NCBI GenBank assembly: GCA_050287965.1
Contig: JBNKCX010000043.1
Location: 1-64,000 of the forward strand
Direction of reading: 5' to 3'
DNA: 64,000 nt
Origin: CBFDBF01 sp050287965
GTDB lineage: Bacteria > Pseudomonadota > Gammaproteobacteria > Chromatiales > Chromatiaceae
Below, in pieces: positions 35,880 through 44,764 of the stretch. The notes below the pieces were generated by a model that did no database searches, was not told the origin of the DNA, and worked only from the letters and a program-made list of their open reading frames with translations. A program made the translations under genes and the position numbers. Position 1 is the first letter of the stretch, and every line of letters starts with the position of its first letter.

Positions 35880-37315
35880 TCGACTCGGTTGGAATTAGGG
35901 GAAAAATCGGTTCCATTTTCCGCAATGCAATACAGATCGGGCGCAATCTCCCTGGAACGCACATTTGACAGGACATCGATCATACCGGACAGCCCGGCAA
36001 GATAACCGCATATTTCTTCATTGGATGTCCCCGGCCATTTCTGACGACTTCTCTGCCGCGATCTTTCATGTCTGTCGGATCTCATATATTTAAAAATATT
36101 CAGGCTCCTGCGAATTTTCCTCCATGCCTCGTGGCTCCTCACCCGCGCGGCACGCAAATTCCCCCAGGAAAGATCGATGGCATCCTCATCCCATTCTATA
36201 CCATCGATAATATCCAGAATCCTCTCGCTCGCAAATTTGCCTTCCACGGAGCATATATATTGCTCCGCCTCGCTGTTGTGAAGATAGCAACTGTCCGGAT
36301 CCTGAACGGATTGCCGAATAAACCCCATCAAGCTGTCTTCATCTTTTGCCACCGGACCAATCCTTGTTGAAGGGTGCGTATCAAAGGTGTCGCTCCAGTC
36401 CGGATGAAACGCTACGGCGCAACGCCCGAGTATTCTTGCCTCCACCCCGGTGCTGCATCCATGATGAAAAATCGCATCCGCCCCAAGCAACCAAGGGGTC
36501 GGACTACCCTCGTATATGACATGCGCGTTAACAATTCCCTTCACCGCCTGATTCCAGAACTCGTGATCATCCGTAGGATGGGGTCTGATAATAATGGCAT
36601 GCCCGGGAATTTCCTTTCGTATGCGCTCAAGAACGGCGACAAACCTGAGCAGATTGCTCCGTTGGTGAGCAATCAATCCCTCCAGGTACCGCCGATCCTC
36701 ATCATTGTCGATATAGCCGTACTTTTCCGCCTGCTCTATAACAAAATTCTCGCCTTTTACGTTTATGACACTGGAAAAGTTTGAAGGAAGCAATATATAG
36801 CGCCCGAATCGTGCTTGAATATCCGCCACGGCATCCGCATACATCTTATTCAGCTCCCGGCGCCAAAGGTCAGCACGCGGCGTCCCGGTAGCGAAAACTT
36901 TTTCCGCGTGAGCCGGATAATAATCTCTAATCATCTGCGCCTGCCGTTCTCCCCAGGCGAATACACAGTCCACCAGGCCGAGCGTCTCTTCACTCATCCT
37001 GGTCTGCAACCAATTTTCCGGGTCCTTGAATATCGCGAAGCTTTCTTCATCCATAACACTGGTTTTCAGCCCGCAAGACTTATAGCGCCGCAGGGCTTTA
37101 ACCTTATTTACTGATATGGATTTCTCCATAAGCATTCCCTGCGGCAAACAACTCAGCCATTTCCTGAACGTCCCATAGTCTCCAAGAAGCACTTTGTATC
37201 CCCTGACCGCAGCCATGCCCGCAAGAAATACTTTGGCATCAAATTCCCTGCTTTTATTCTCGATCGGAAGAAATAACCACCGGCCTTTAACGGCCTCGCC
37301 AGGCATACTATTCAT
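35876..37315 (-). CDS. Surface carbohydrate biosynthesis protein, GT-B-like
   Basis: This 479-residue protein begins RWLFLPIENKSREFDAKVFL (about 12-31), the hallmark of proteins annotated as surface carbohydrate biosynthesis in nonulosonic acid loci. Later it has VFATGTPRADLWR, IIIRPHPTDDHEFW and FHHGCSTGVEARILGRCAV (about 285-303). This resembles the donor-side His and small-residue motifs of CDP-glycerol- or capsule-type transferases. No signal peptide or membrane helix is visible. It is the best candidate in the window for a transferase using one of the island's CMP-sugars. Confidence 0.72.
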   Translation of the reverse strand: MNSMPGEAVKGRWLFLPIENKSREFDAKVFLAGMAAVRGYKVLLGDYGTFRKWLSCLPQGMLMEKSISVNKVKALRRYKSCGLKTSVMDEESFAIFKDPENWLQTRMSEETLGLVDCVFAWGERQAQMIRDYYPAHAEKVFATGTPRADLWRRELNKMYADAVADIQARFGRYILLPSNFSSVINVKGENFVIEQAEKYGYIDNDEDRRYLEGLIAHQRSNLLRFVAVLERIRKEIPGHAIIIRPHPTDDHEFWNQAVKGIVNAHVIYEGSPTPWLLGADAIFHHGCSTGVEARILGRCAVAFHPDWSDTFDTHPSTRIGPVAKDEDSLMGFIRQSVQDPDSCYLHNSEAEQYICSVEGKFASERILDIIDGIEWDEDAIDLSWGNLRAARVRSHEAWRKIRRSLNIFKYMRSDRHERSRQRSRQKWPGTSNEEICGYLAGLSGMIDVLSNVRSREIAPDLYCIAENGTDFSPNSNRVE

Positions 37316-37489
37316 GGTATTTGCGTAATCCTAATCTGAGCACAAGATTGCCGGTTCAATTTTCACCCTACCTATCTGCTCCGATAACACCAGGAATTAC
37401 AAAAAAATATGCGGGATTATCACGCGACAAATCCGGCCGACATCAGAAGCCAACCGGAACAAGAGACATCATAAAGCACGGAAAACACA

Positions 37490-38173
37490 TCAGGAATCGT
37501 TCCTGGACCTGAATATCGCGTCCATTACCTGAAAATCTTCCTGCGTGTCTATATCAATGGAACGGTATTTCGGCATCCTGTAGGCGCCGGTATTGCTCCC
37601 CATCAATTCCCTGTCCCGAAGAAATTGCTCGGTGCGGCACCAATTGATTGCACCATTCTCTACCACGAAATTCGGCAACTCCTGCCCCTTCGCATGGGCG
37701 ATTTCCGGCCATTGATAACGGAGGCGGCCGGCTTCGTCCGCAATGAGCGCCGCGTGGGGATAGAAAAAATACTCCGTCACCGAAACAACATAATCAAAAC
37801 CTGTCTGTAATATTTGGTAACTCCGCTGTATATCATCCGCAGTGCGTAGAGCGGAAGTCGCCGTCAGAACACAAAAACAATCGATCGGCGCCTCCCGGGA
37901 GAGTTCTTCAATCACATGAACACACACATCTCTCACGCGGGCGGAATCGGATGCCAGCTCGGGAGGACGCCGCAAAACATCCGCACCCGCGGCCTCGCCC
38001 ACCCGCGCAACCTCCTCATCTTCGGTGGAAACAATAACCCGTTCGAATACCCCGCTCTGCAACGCGGCTTCCACCGTGTATGCCAGCAAAGGCTTGCCGT
38101 TCAACTCCAGGATATTCTTGCGCGGCAGACGCTTGGACCCTCCGCGCGCGGGGATTATTGCCAGACGGTTCAC
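37490..38173 (-). CDS. CMP-nonulosonate cytidylyltransferase (NeuA-like)
   Basis: This 227-residue enzyme activates a 9-carbon acidic sugar with CTP. It has the N-terminal IIPARGGSKRLPRKNI (about 5-20), VIVSTEDEEVARV, and the metal-binding end RSIDIDTQEDFQVMDA. All catalytic positions look intact. It differs from the second copy at 42.9 kb (pseF). It starts at a GTG overlapping the divergent NeuB gene (GTGA), so it probably activates that enzyme's product. The sugar identity is unknown. Confidence 0.88.
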   Translation of the reverse strand: MNRLAIIPARGGSKRLPRKNILELNGKPLLAYTVEAALQSGVFERVIVSTEDEEVARVGEAAGADVLRRPPELASDSARVRDVCVHVIEELSREAPIDCFCVLTATSALRTADDIQRSYQILQTGFDYVVSVTEYFFYPHAALIADEAGRLRYQWPEIAHAKGQELPNFVVENGAINWCRTEQFLRDRELMGSNTGAYRMPKYRSIDIDTQEDFQVMDAIFRSRNDS

Positions 38174-39252
38174 CCTTTCTCCTCACGGTGACGCCGCAGG
38201 TCATCCCAGTCAATGACCTCACCGCCCTTGATATCCCGATTAAGCTCAAGGCCGCATATATCGAGGAGCAATTCCGGCCGGAGTCCGTATCCCGGCCTGG
38301 CGATGCGAAGATCGGACTCTTCTATGATTCTGCCGCGAGCCAGATCTCGTGCGGCAACGATGCCATGCCGGTGCAGTCGATGCGCCGTCATCTCACCCCT
38401 ATCCCATAAGCGTCGACCCTGCCCGTTGGCGCGACTGATAAAATCCACCTCTTTAACAAAGGAGGCAAAGTCTTCCATATTCTCGGAAAAAGCGTATTCG
38501 ATATAGGGCAGCTGATTATCGGGTGAGATCGGCTTCTCTATTATAAGAGCACCTTTGCCCAGCGCGGCCATAATAGCCGCCCTGCCGGGCGAATGGCAGG
38601 TGTAACCGATGGGGATACCGAGAGCGGCCTGTAGAGCCGGGATCCGGTCCAGATCAACAAGTTCGGGTGGAGCGGGATATCCGGCGGGATTCTGCATTAC
38701 CACCACATTTTTCCCGCCTTCCAGCTCGTACTCTTCTACCGCCCGCACCACCTCCCACATATATGTGGTGGCACTGTCTATAAACATCGGTAATCCGCTT
38801 TTTGCCACATAACGTATGAGCGGAATATGGTCGATTTCACCGGAAGAGAGTTTTACCGCACAGGCGCCCTGCTCAATCAGGAAATCCACCTCCTCCGGGG
38901 AACAGGCCGTGGCAAAAAACGGGACGCCGAGTCCTTTTATATGGGTGATTAAATCAGCCAGATCCTCGAATGAGAGATAACCGCTCTTAAACGCCTCAAA
39001 CAGATTTTCCTCTATAACACCATGACATGCAGTTCCATAGGTGATTGTTGATGCATCCCGATAAGGCTCAGTCAATGCCGTATCCAACTGATATACTTCG
39101 AACTTTATAAAATCAACACCGGCTTCCGCCGCCGCGGTCGCCAATTTTTTCGCCAAACCCACATCACCGCGATGACAAATACCCAGCTCGCCGATCACTC
39201 TAACCGGATGCCCGGAACCAATTTTTAAGCCACCTATTTCTACTTCTCTCAT
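38170..39252 (-). CDS. Divergent NeuB-family synthase with SAF domain
   Basis: This 360-residue protein has the NeuB TIM barrel (about 15-280) and a C-terminal SAF (antifreeze-like) domain (about 290-355, AARDLARGRIIEESDLRIAR). Canonical NeuB enzymes condense phosphoenolpyruvate with a hexosamine. Several conserved motifs differ here from the PseI copy at 40.3 kb: NHNGS is CHRGD, KIQTY is KFEVY, SDHT is TCHS, and EKH is EKP. The second metal-ligand His is therefore replaced by Pro. It overlaps both neighbours by 4 bases. It may act on an unusual substrate, use another metal site or have lost the canonical reaction. Confidence 0.82.
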   Translation of the reverse strand: MREVEIGGLKIGSGHPVRVIGELGICHRGDVGLAKKLATAAAEAGVDFIKFEVYQLDTALTEPYRDASTITYGTACHGVIEENLFEAFKSGYLSFEDLADLITHIKGLGVPFFATACSPEEVDFLIEQGACAVKLSSGEIDHIPLIRYVAKSGLPMFIDSATTYMWEVVRAVEEYELEGGKNVVVMQNPAGYPAPPELVDLDRIPALQAALGIPIGYTCHSPGRAAIMAALGKGALIIEKPISPDNQLPYIEYAFSENMEDFASFVKEVDFISRANGQGRRLWDRGEMTAHRLHRHGIVAARDLARGRIIEESDLRIARPGYGLRPELLLDICGLELNRDIKGGEVIDWDDLRRHREEKG

Positions 39253-40151
39253 TCTATAATCCCGTTAGGTTGACTGATAAAACCGGGTGATTCCTCGGTT
39301 TCATATCTGTTTATCCCTATCAGCGCCTTTTCCCTGCGCAATATTACCGGCAAATCAACCCCTAATGGAATAATTCCTTCCAGAACCGCCTTTTTGCCCC
39401 GCAGCAGTCCGGCCAGAAGATTATCCTCATAATAGTGCGAGTCGCACTGTAAAAGACTATGAACAGCTCCGGCACTTTCCGCATGACCTTGCGCCGTATA
39501 CCAGTTATCAGCCAGACAGTGCGTATGATGGCTTACATGGACGATCTGGATATATGCCGACAGGAAAGTATCCGCAAAAATCTCCTGCAAACCATACTCA
39601 TCCCGCCAGTCCTGCATATGCGCCAAATCAGGGGCCAGGTAAAATCCCTGCTCCTGCGTCAGGAGCTGCCTGAAATGGTCCGGATGGGTGGCATACACCT
39701 TATCCTTCCCCATCAGTTCCAGATGAATTCGCGCCTCAGGCAATGCTTCCCTCAACAGCCCCAGACGCTTTTTTGTGTCCTTATACAGATAATCGCCATG
39801 TACGACAAAATCCGAGAAACCAAGCTTTTTGCGAACTATATCCAAATCACGCAACGCCGAAGCGACTTCCCCATCCGTTGCGGTTTCACACCAGTTTCCG
39901 CTAAACAAATCAGTATGCAGGCAGTGATGTGAATAGGCCGCCAGAAATTCCAGGTGTTCGTCGGTTATTCCGTCAGCCAACGTTCTGCCGCTGCGAGGAT
40001 CTACATAGATATCGAAACCATCCACGTCGACAGATCCAAGCCCGCGAATCAAATCCAGACTCAAAAGCGGATCATAATGCGGAAGCCAAAAGTAAAAACT
40101 TGCAGTACTTAGGAGTACGCTTGGCGGGTTGCTATTCTCGTCTGTCGACAT
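39249..40151 (-). CDS. Metal-dependent TIM-barrel protein, xylose-isomerase-like
   Basis: This 300-residue protein looks like a sugar isomerase/epimerase or AP-endonuclease-type TIM barrel. Candidate metal ligands occur in order: Glu in RIHLELMGK (about 143), Asp and His in LAPDLAHMQDW (about 174-178), His in IVHVSHHTH (about 204-209), and Glu in VLEGIIP near 260. I do not recognise the specific family. It is the first gene of a three-gene coupled set with the divergent NeuB and a CMP-sugar synthetase, so it may prepare or modify their sugar. A promoter-like sequence lies just upstream. Confidence 0.7.
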   Translation of the reverse strand: MSTDENSNPPSVLLSTASFYFWLPHYDPLLSLDLIRGLGSVDVDGFDIYVDPRSGRTLADGITDEHLEFLAAYSHHCLHTDLFSGNWCETATDGEVASALRDLDIVRKKLGFSDFVVHGDYLYKDTKKRLGLLREALPEARIHLELMGKDKVYATHPDHFRQLLTQEQGFYLAPDLAHMQDWRDEYGLQEIFADTFLSAYIQIVHVSHHTHCLADNWYTAQGHAESAGAVHSLLQCDSHYYEDNLLAGLLRGKKAVLEGIIPLGVDLPVILRREKALIGINRYETEESPGFISQPNGIIE

Positions 40152-40243
40152 AAAGGATACGCTTCAGGAATATGGGGTGCCGTTATATCTAACCACGCTT
40201 TTCAACTAACATGATTGGTCGTGGATACGCCTCTCATTTCTAT

Positions 40244-40272
40244 ATAATACCGGGCTCGGCAGGACGCCCCAA
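40244..40272 (-). promoter_or_regulatory. Candidate sigma-70-type promoter for the TIM-barrel/NeuB/CMP-sugar trio
   Basis: On the minus strand TTGGGG (40272-40267) and TATTAT (40249-40244) are separated by exactly 17 bases. The -10 matches 5 of 6 and the -35 only 3 of 6 consensus positions. It lies in the only sizeable gap (143 bases) within the pseudaminic acid gene run, about 93 bases before the TIM-barrel start. Confidence 0.4.
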
Positions 40273-40294
40273 CAATCACATACATTTCATCTGC

Positions 40295-41347
40295 TCAATC
40301 CACGTATTCCCACTTCAACGCCGTACCTCTCGACAAATCCACCTTCGCGGAACGCCCCAACAGTTCGGAAAAATGCTTGGGGGGCAATCCATAGCCGGGC
40401 CTTATGCGCCTTATATTATCCTCGGTAAATATCTCGCCCGCCTTTACATCTTTCACGACATAGATCGAACGTCTGAATTTCGCATTATCCTTTTCCGCCT
40501 CTTTCCGCTCATATCCCACGGTTCCCAACGCCTTCCACACGGCCTCCGACTGACTGCATAGCTCACGAAACTCCTCGGGTTCCAGTGAAAATTCGCTATC
40601 CGGGCCTTTATCTTCCCTGCTCAGGGTTACATGTTTTTCTATCACGCACGCACCCATTGCCACACTGGCCGCCGAAACTATTGTCCCCAGGGTATGATCA
40701 GAGATCCCCGCAACAACCCCGAATTTCTCAGCCAGATCAGGAATTGTTCTCAGGTTCGCTTGATCGACCGGCGTCGGATAGCCGCTCACACAGTGCAGCA
40801 ATATGAGATCTGCGCAACCCCCGCTTCTGGCGGTGTCCACCGCCGCCGCTATCTCCTCATAACTTGCCATCCCGGTTGAAATCAACATCGGCTTTTTCGT
40901 CTTCGCCACATAATCTATAAGAGGCAGATCAACGGCCTCAAAGGAGGCTATCTTATAGGCAGGCGCATTCAGATCTTCCAACAAATCTACCGCCGACTCA
41001 TCAAACGGCGTGCTAAAACAGGTTATGCCGATTTTGCGGCTAAAGTCGAATATATCCTTATGCCATTCATAAGGCGTACAGGCCTGCTGATACAGCCCGT
41101 AAAGACTGTATCCGTCCCACAAGCCGCCATGAATCAGGAAATCCTTACCATTGCAATCAATGGTCATGGTATCAGCCGTATAGGTCTGTATCTTTACCGC
41201 GGCCGCTCCGGCGGACTTCATAACCCCAATGGTTTTCAATGCCCTTCCCAAACTACCATTGTGGTTGGCTGAAAGCTCGGCGATTACATAAGGCGGATAC
41301 TCCGCACCTATTTTCCTTCCGGCAATTTCAATTTCCTGTTTGGCCAT
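40295..41347 (-). CDS. pseI: Pseudaminic acid synthase PseI
   Basis: This 350-residue enzyme condenses phosphoenolpyruvate with 2,4-diacetamido-2,4,6-trideoxy-altrose to give pseudaminic acid. Canonical NeuB-family motifs are all present: IAELSANHNGSLG, AVKIQTYTAD, GISDHTLG, and CVIEKHVTLSREDKGPD with both metal His. A C-terminal SAF domain follows (VVKDVKAGEIFTEDNIRRIRPG). I prefer the ATG at 41347. A TTG at 41359 overlaps the stop of the PseG-PseH gene and is also possible. It is the last gene of the canonical pse set. Confidence 0.95.
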   Translation of the reverse strand: MAKQEIEIAGRKIGAEYPPYVIAELSANHNGSLGRALKTIGVMKSAGAAAVKIQTYTADTMTIDCNGKDFLIHGGLWDGYSLYGLYQQACTPYEWHKDIFDFSRKIGITCFSTPFDESAVDLLEDLNAPAYKIASFEAVDLPLIDYVAKTKKPMLISTGMASYEEIAAAVDTARSGGCADLILLHCVSGYPTPVDQANLRTIPDLAEKFGVVAGISDHTLGTIVSAASVAMGACVIEKHVTLSREDKGPDSEFSLEPEEFRELCSQSEAVWKALGTVGYERKEAEKDNAKFRRSIYVVKDVKAGEIFTEDNIRRIRPGYGLPPKHFSELLGRSAKVDLSRGTALKWEYVD

Positions 41348-41355
41348 ATTTCTAT

Positions 41356-42909
41356 TCAATTCGAATTCCAGACGAAAATATTTCCCTGCTTACGAACAAA
41401 TCCGGCTTTATCAAACAACGCAAGCGAAGCACCATTTTGCGGAAGTATCTCCGCAATTAATAAATTCTCGTAAAAAATGCTCTGCGCAATCCGCAAAGCG
41501 CAGGAACCAATCCCTAGTCGAAATTTGGACGGCATAATATAAATAGACAGCAGCAAACCATCATCATCGCCGACGCCATGCCGGCCATCCAACCTGATAA
41601 CACCGGAAGGTTCCCCGCCATGCTCAATCATCCATATATAACTTGAGGGGCTGGATATTTTTTCCCGCAGCCAGTTCAGATGACCTGAAAATTCCGGTTT
41701 ATCCGAATTATTCGCGTATCTCCTTGTTTCCGGCAGATTCTGCCATTCAAATAACAGGCGCGCATCATCAATAGTGACGTCCCTGACGGTAACCTTCCCG
41801 CCATCATGCGCATATATCGGGTTCATTTCCAAAACCACTCTTCCCGCGCCCAGGCCGTCACAGATATTGAATGCCGCTTTTGATACCCTTCCCATCAGTT
41901 CCCTGTTTCCTGCCAAATACCGGATATCTTTGGACAAAGACGTTTTCGTGACGGAATCCGACGTACCGGCATCCACTAACGCCCCGATATCCGAAAGGGT
42001 TCGCAACACCTGCCTCTGATTTGAGGCCATTCCAATAGTAATGGTCGGCAATCCGAGACAACACCTCTCCCACGAGGCGCTCCCACCGCCACCGATCGCA
42101 AGATCCGCCTCAAACATCAGTTCCGCCATATCCCTGACATCCGAGTGCACCGTGGCCGTCATTTTGCATCCTGAGGAAAGCTTTTTGATCTCCTCAAGGT
42201 GCGGCGCGGCTCCGTTTAACACCACATCGACAACCGGCGGCTCCTCCCAATCCATTCCATCCAACGTCTCCAGAACCAGCGCGGTTGTATTGCCGGCATC
42301 CATGCCCCCCATAAACACCAGAATACGCCTTACTTCGTCCGCCGCATTGCGTCTGACGAAGGCCTGCTCTCTTTTCTGAAAAAATTCCGGCCTCAAAAGA
42401 GCATACTTCGAACCCAGCAGCAGTTCAGTACCTGATTGAATAAAGCCGGAATACTCCTCCGGACCACGCCCATATGTCTGATCCAGCAAAATATCACAGT
42501 CGGTATTTCTATCCGCCAGATCATCTATCACCATCAACCTGTCGGTATGCGGCCGTAACGCCTCGTGCCACCTATCATCGATTCCATAGTGATCCACAAT
42601 CAGCCAATCAACCGTGTTCCCTTCTATAACGCGGATCGTATCGTTCGCGTCTTCCAGCCACGGCACGCCCAACCATTCCATATGGTGCGGATCATTCTTG
42701 CGGCGCTCTATAGGAGACTCGGGCGGAGGAAGCAAGGTGCAGCGATATCCCCGTTCCCGGATGGCTGACATCATATGCCCCTGAAACTCCCGGCAGATAA
42801 AATGAATATCCGCCCCCTGCATATACAACTTATCCGCCAGTGTTATACATCGCATAACATGCCCGGAACCAATCTGCACCGAGGCATCTACACGGAGAAC
42901 AACATTCAA
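41356..42909 (-). CDS. PseG-PseH fusion: UDP-sugar hydrolase plus GNAT N-acetyltransferase
   Basis: This 517-residue protein joins two consecutive functions of the pathway. Residues 1 to about 345 are PseG, a GT-B-fold hydrolase that removes UDP from the diacetamido sugar (LRVDASVQIGSGHVMRCITLA, DHYGIDDRWHE, GGGGSASWERCCLGLP). Residues about 365-517 are a GNAT acetyltransferase of PseH type (VTIDDARLLFEWQNLPETRRYANN, IMPSKFRLGIGSCALRIAQ) that supplies the 4-N-acetyl group from acetyl-CoA. Separate genes are usual. The start is a TTG forming a TTGA overlap with pseF. Confidence 0.92.
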   Translation of the reverse strand: MNVVLRVDASVQIGSGHVMRCITLADKLYMQGADIHFICREFQGHMMSAIRERGYRCTLLPPPESPIERRKNDPHHMEWLGVPWLEDANDTIRVIEGNTVDWLIVDHYGIDDRWHEALRPHTDRLMVIDDLADRNTDCDILLDQTYGRGPEEYSGFIQSGTELLLGSKYALLRPEFFQKREQAFVRRNAADEVRRILVFMGGMDAGNTTALVLETLDGMDWEEPPVVDVVLNGAAPHLEEIKKLSSGCKMTATVHSDVRDMAELMFEADLAIGGGGSASWERCCLGLPTITIGMASNQRQVLRTLSDIGALVDAGTSDSVTKTSLSKDIRYLAGNRELMGRVSKAAFNICDGLGAGRVVLEMNPIYAHDGGKVTVRDVTIDDARLLFEWQNLPETRRYANNSDKPEFSGHLNWLREKISSPSSYIWMIEHGGEPSGVIRLDGRHGVGDDDGLLLSIYIMPSKFRLGIGSCALRIAQSIFYENLLIAEILPQNGASLALFDKAGFVRKQGNIFVWNSN

Positions 42910-43610
42910 TGTGCTAACTCCCCCGCGGCAACCAGTGCAGAAAACATGAGTTCCGCCCGTTTCCAGTCCTCCGGCGTATCAATATCCTGGACCAGATGGC
43001 GCGGGAGCAATATGGGTAATGACTCCTGCGAGAAGATGGGGATATCGTTAAGAAACGCTTCCGCCCTTCCCCAATAAAACTGACCCGCGTCATGGTAGGC
43101 CTCCTCCAGGTCCTGCGATCTGGCCCCGATGTTCTCCGGCCAGATCGCCTCAACAAGCCCTTCGGAATTAATGCGAACGGCCCGCTGGATCGGGAACGGG
43201 TAAGATGTAACGGAAAACGCAAACGATTTTCCGCGATCAAGCAGTTGCTCAAGCCCGGATCTCAGATACTCGACCTGCAGAAAAGGCGCCGTTGCATAGA
43301 TGCAACAGGCATAGGATACCGATTCCCCCTGCTCTTCAAACCACTGAATGGCATGCTTGACAACAGCACTGGTTCCGGTGAAATCATCCGCCAGTTCCGG
43401 CGGACGCATAAAAGGTGTTTCCGCGCCATACTCCCTGGATAAGGAAGCAATATCGGCATCATCGGTTGAGACGATAACCCGGTCGAACAACCCGGAGCGA
43501 ATAGCCGCGTCAATAGGCCAGGCGATAATCGGTTTTCCCGCAAAGGCCCTGATATTCTTTCCAGGTATCCGTTTGCTGCCTCCCCGAGCCGGGATTATGG
43601 CGATCTTCAT
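42906..43610 (-). CDS. pseF: Pseudaminic acid cytidylyltransferase PseF
   Basis: This 234-residue enzyme makes CMP-pseudaminic acid. It has IIPARGGSKRIPGKNIRAF (about 4-22), DRVIVSTDDADIASL and the metal-binding end VQDIDTPEDWKRAELM. The sequence YATAPFLQVEYLRSGLEQL and FYWGRAEAFL fit the PseF subgroup rather than NeuA. It is coupled by 4-base overlaps on both sides (pseC upstream, the PseG-PseH fusion downstream). Confidence 0.95.
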   Translation of the reverse strand: MKIAIIPARGGSKRIPGKNIRAFAGKPIIAWPIDAAIRSGLFDRVIVSTDDADIASLSREYGAETPFMRPPELADDFTGTSAVVKHAIQWFEEQGESVSYACCIYATAPFLQVEYLRSGLEQLLDRGKSFAFSVTSYPFPIQRAVRINSEGLVEAIWPENIGARSQDLEEAYHDAGQFYWGRAEAFLNDIPIFSQESLPILLPRHLVQDIDTPEDWKRAELMFSALVAAGELAH

Positions 43611-44764
43611 TTAAGGCAGACCTCAAGTGCGGCAACCACTCTCTTGATATCCTTTGCCGAAAGATCAGGATACATTGGAAGAGTGATTGCTTCATTGTAG
43701 TATTTGTCCGCCTCAGGATACTCCCCTTGACCAAATCCCCTCTGCCGGTAATAAGGCTGCGTGTACACCGGAATATAGTGAAGATTCACGCCAATTCCCT
43801 GCGCGCGGAGGGCGGTGAATATCTCCTTGTGCGTTTTTCCCGTCGGCTGCGACCCGACGCGAATCACATAAAGGTGCATCCCTGAATATTTTTCCGGGGA
43901 CCTGAACGGCAATTGCACCGGGAGTCCGGAAAGCATCTCATCATACTGGTCCGCAACCCAATGCCGCTTCGAGACAAGATCGTCTATTCTTTTGAGCTGG
44001 CTGATGCCCAATGCCGCCTGGATATCCGTCAGGCGATAATTAAATCCGAGCATCACCTGCTGGTAATACCAGGGCCCGTCCGGGTCATGGGTCATCAATT
44101 CCGCATCCCGCGTTATACCATGCTCCCGAAGCAATCCCATCTTTTTGGCCAGTTCCCCGTCATTTGTAACCGCAGCCCCTCCTTCACCCGTGGTAATCGT
44201 CTTAACCGGATGAAAGCTGAATACGGAGATATCGCTGTAACGGCAACTGCCGATGGGTTCACCCTTGTATTTCCCGCCGATTGCGTGGCAGGCGTCCTCG
44301 ATAACATGAAAACCGTATTCTTTCGAAAGCGCATGGATTTCCTCCATGTCACACGACAATCCACACAAATGAACCGTCACCAGAATCTTCGGCAGCCGCC
44401 CGTTTTCCTTGGCCAGTTTCAATTTTTCCGCGAGCCGGGGGACACTAATATTCCAGGTTTGCGGGTCGATATCGACAAAATCAATCCCGGCCCCGCAGTA
44501 AACACCGCAATTCGCCGAAGCGACAAAGGTGATCGGCGACGTCCACAACCAGTCACCCTCACCCAGATTCAATGCCAGACAGGCTATATGGAGCGCGGCG
44601 GTCCCGCTGGAAGCCGCGACAGCATGTCGAGCCCCGGTGTAATCGCAGATCGCCCGCTCAAACTTCGGAACCATCGGGCCCTGCGTAAGAAAGTCGGATG
44701 TCAGCGCCTCTAATACGGCCTGCACATCCTCCTCGGTGATATTCTGACGACCATAAGGGATCAT
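43607..44764 (-). CDS. pseC: UDP-4-amino-4,6-dideoxy-N-acetyl-beta-L-altrosamine transaminase PseC
   Basis: This 385-residue PLP enzyme aminates the 4-keto sugar made by PseB, using glutamate. It belongs to the DegT/DnrJ/EryC1/StrS aminotransferases: N-terminal MIPYGRQNITEEDVQAV, cofactor region AASSGTAALHIACLAL, VIEDACHAIGGKYKG, and PLP lysine in SVFSFHPVKTITTGEGG (about 182-198). Length is normal for PseC. It overlaps pseF and the methylase gene by 4 bases each. Confidence 0.95.
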   Translation of the reverse strand: MIPYGRQNITEEDVQAVLEALTSDFLTQGPMVPKFERAICDYTGARHAVAASSGTAALHIACLALNLGEGDWLWTSPITFVASANCGVYCGAGIDFVDIDPQTWNISVPRLAEKLKLAKENGRLPKILVTVHLCGLSCDMEEIHALSKEYGFHVIEDACHAIGGKYKGEPIGSCRYSDISVFSFHPVKTITTGEGGAAVTNDGELAKKMGLLREHGITRDAELMTHDPDGPWYYQQVMLGFNYRLTDIQAALGISQLKRIDDLVSKRHWVADQYDEMLSGLPVQLPFRSPEKYSGMHLYVIRVGSQPTGKTHKEIFTALRAQGIGVNLHYIPVYTQPYYRQRGFGQGEYPEADKYYNEAITLPMYPDLSAKDIKRVVAALEVCLK

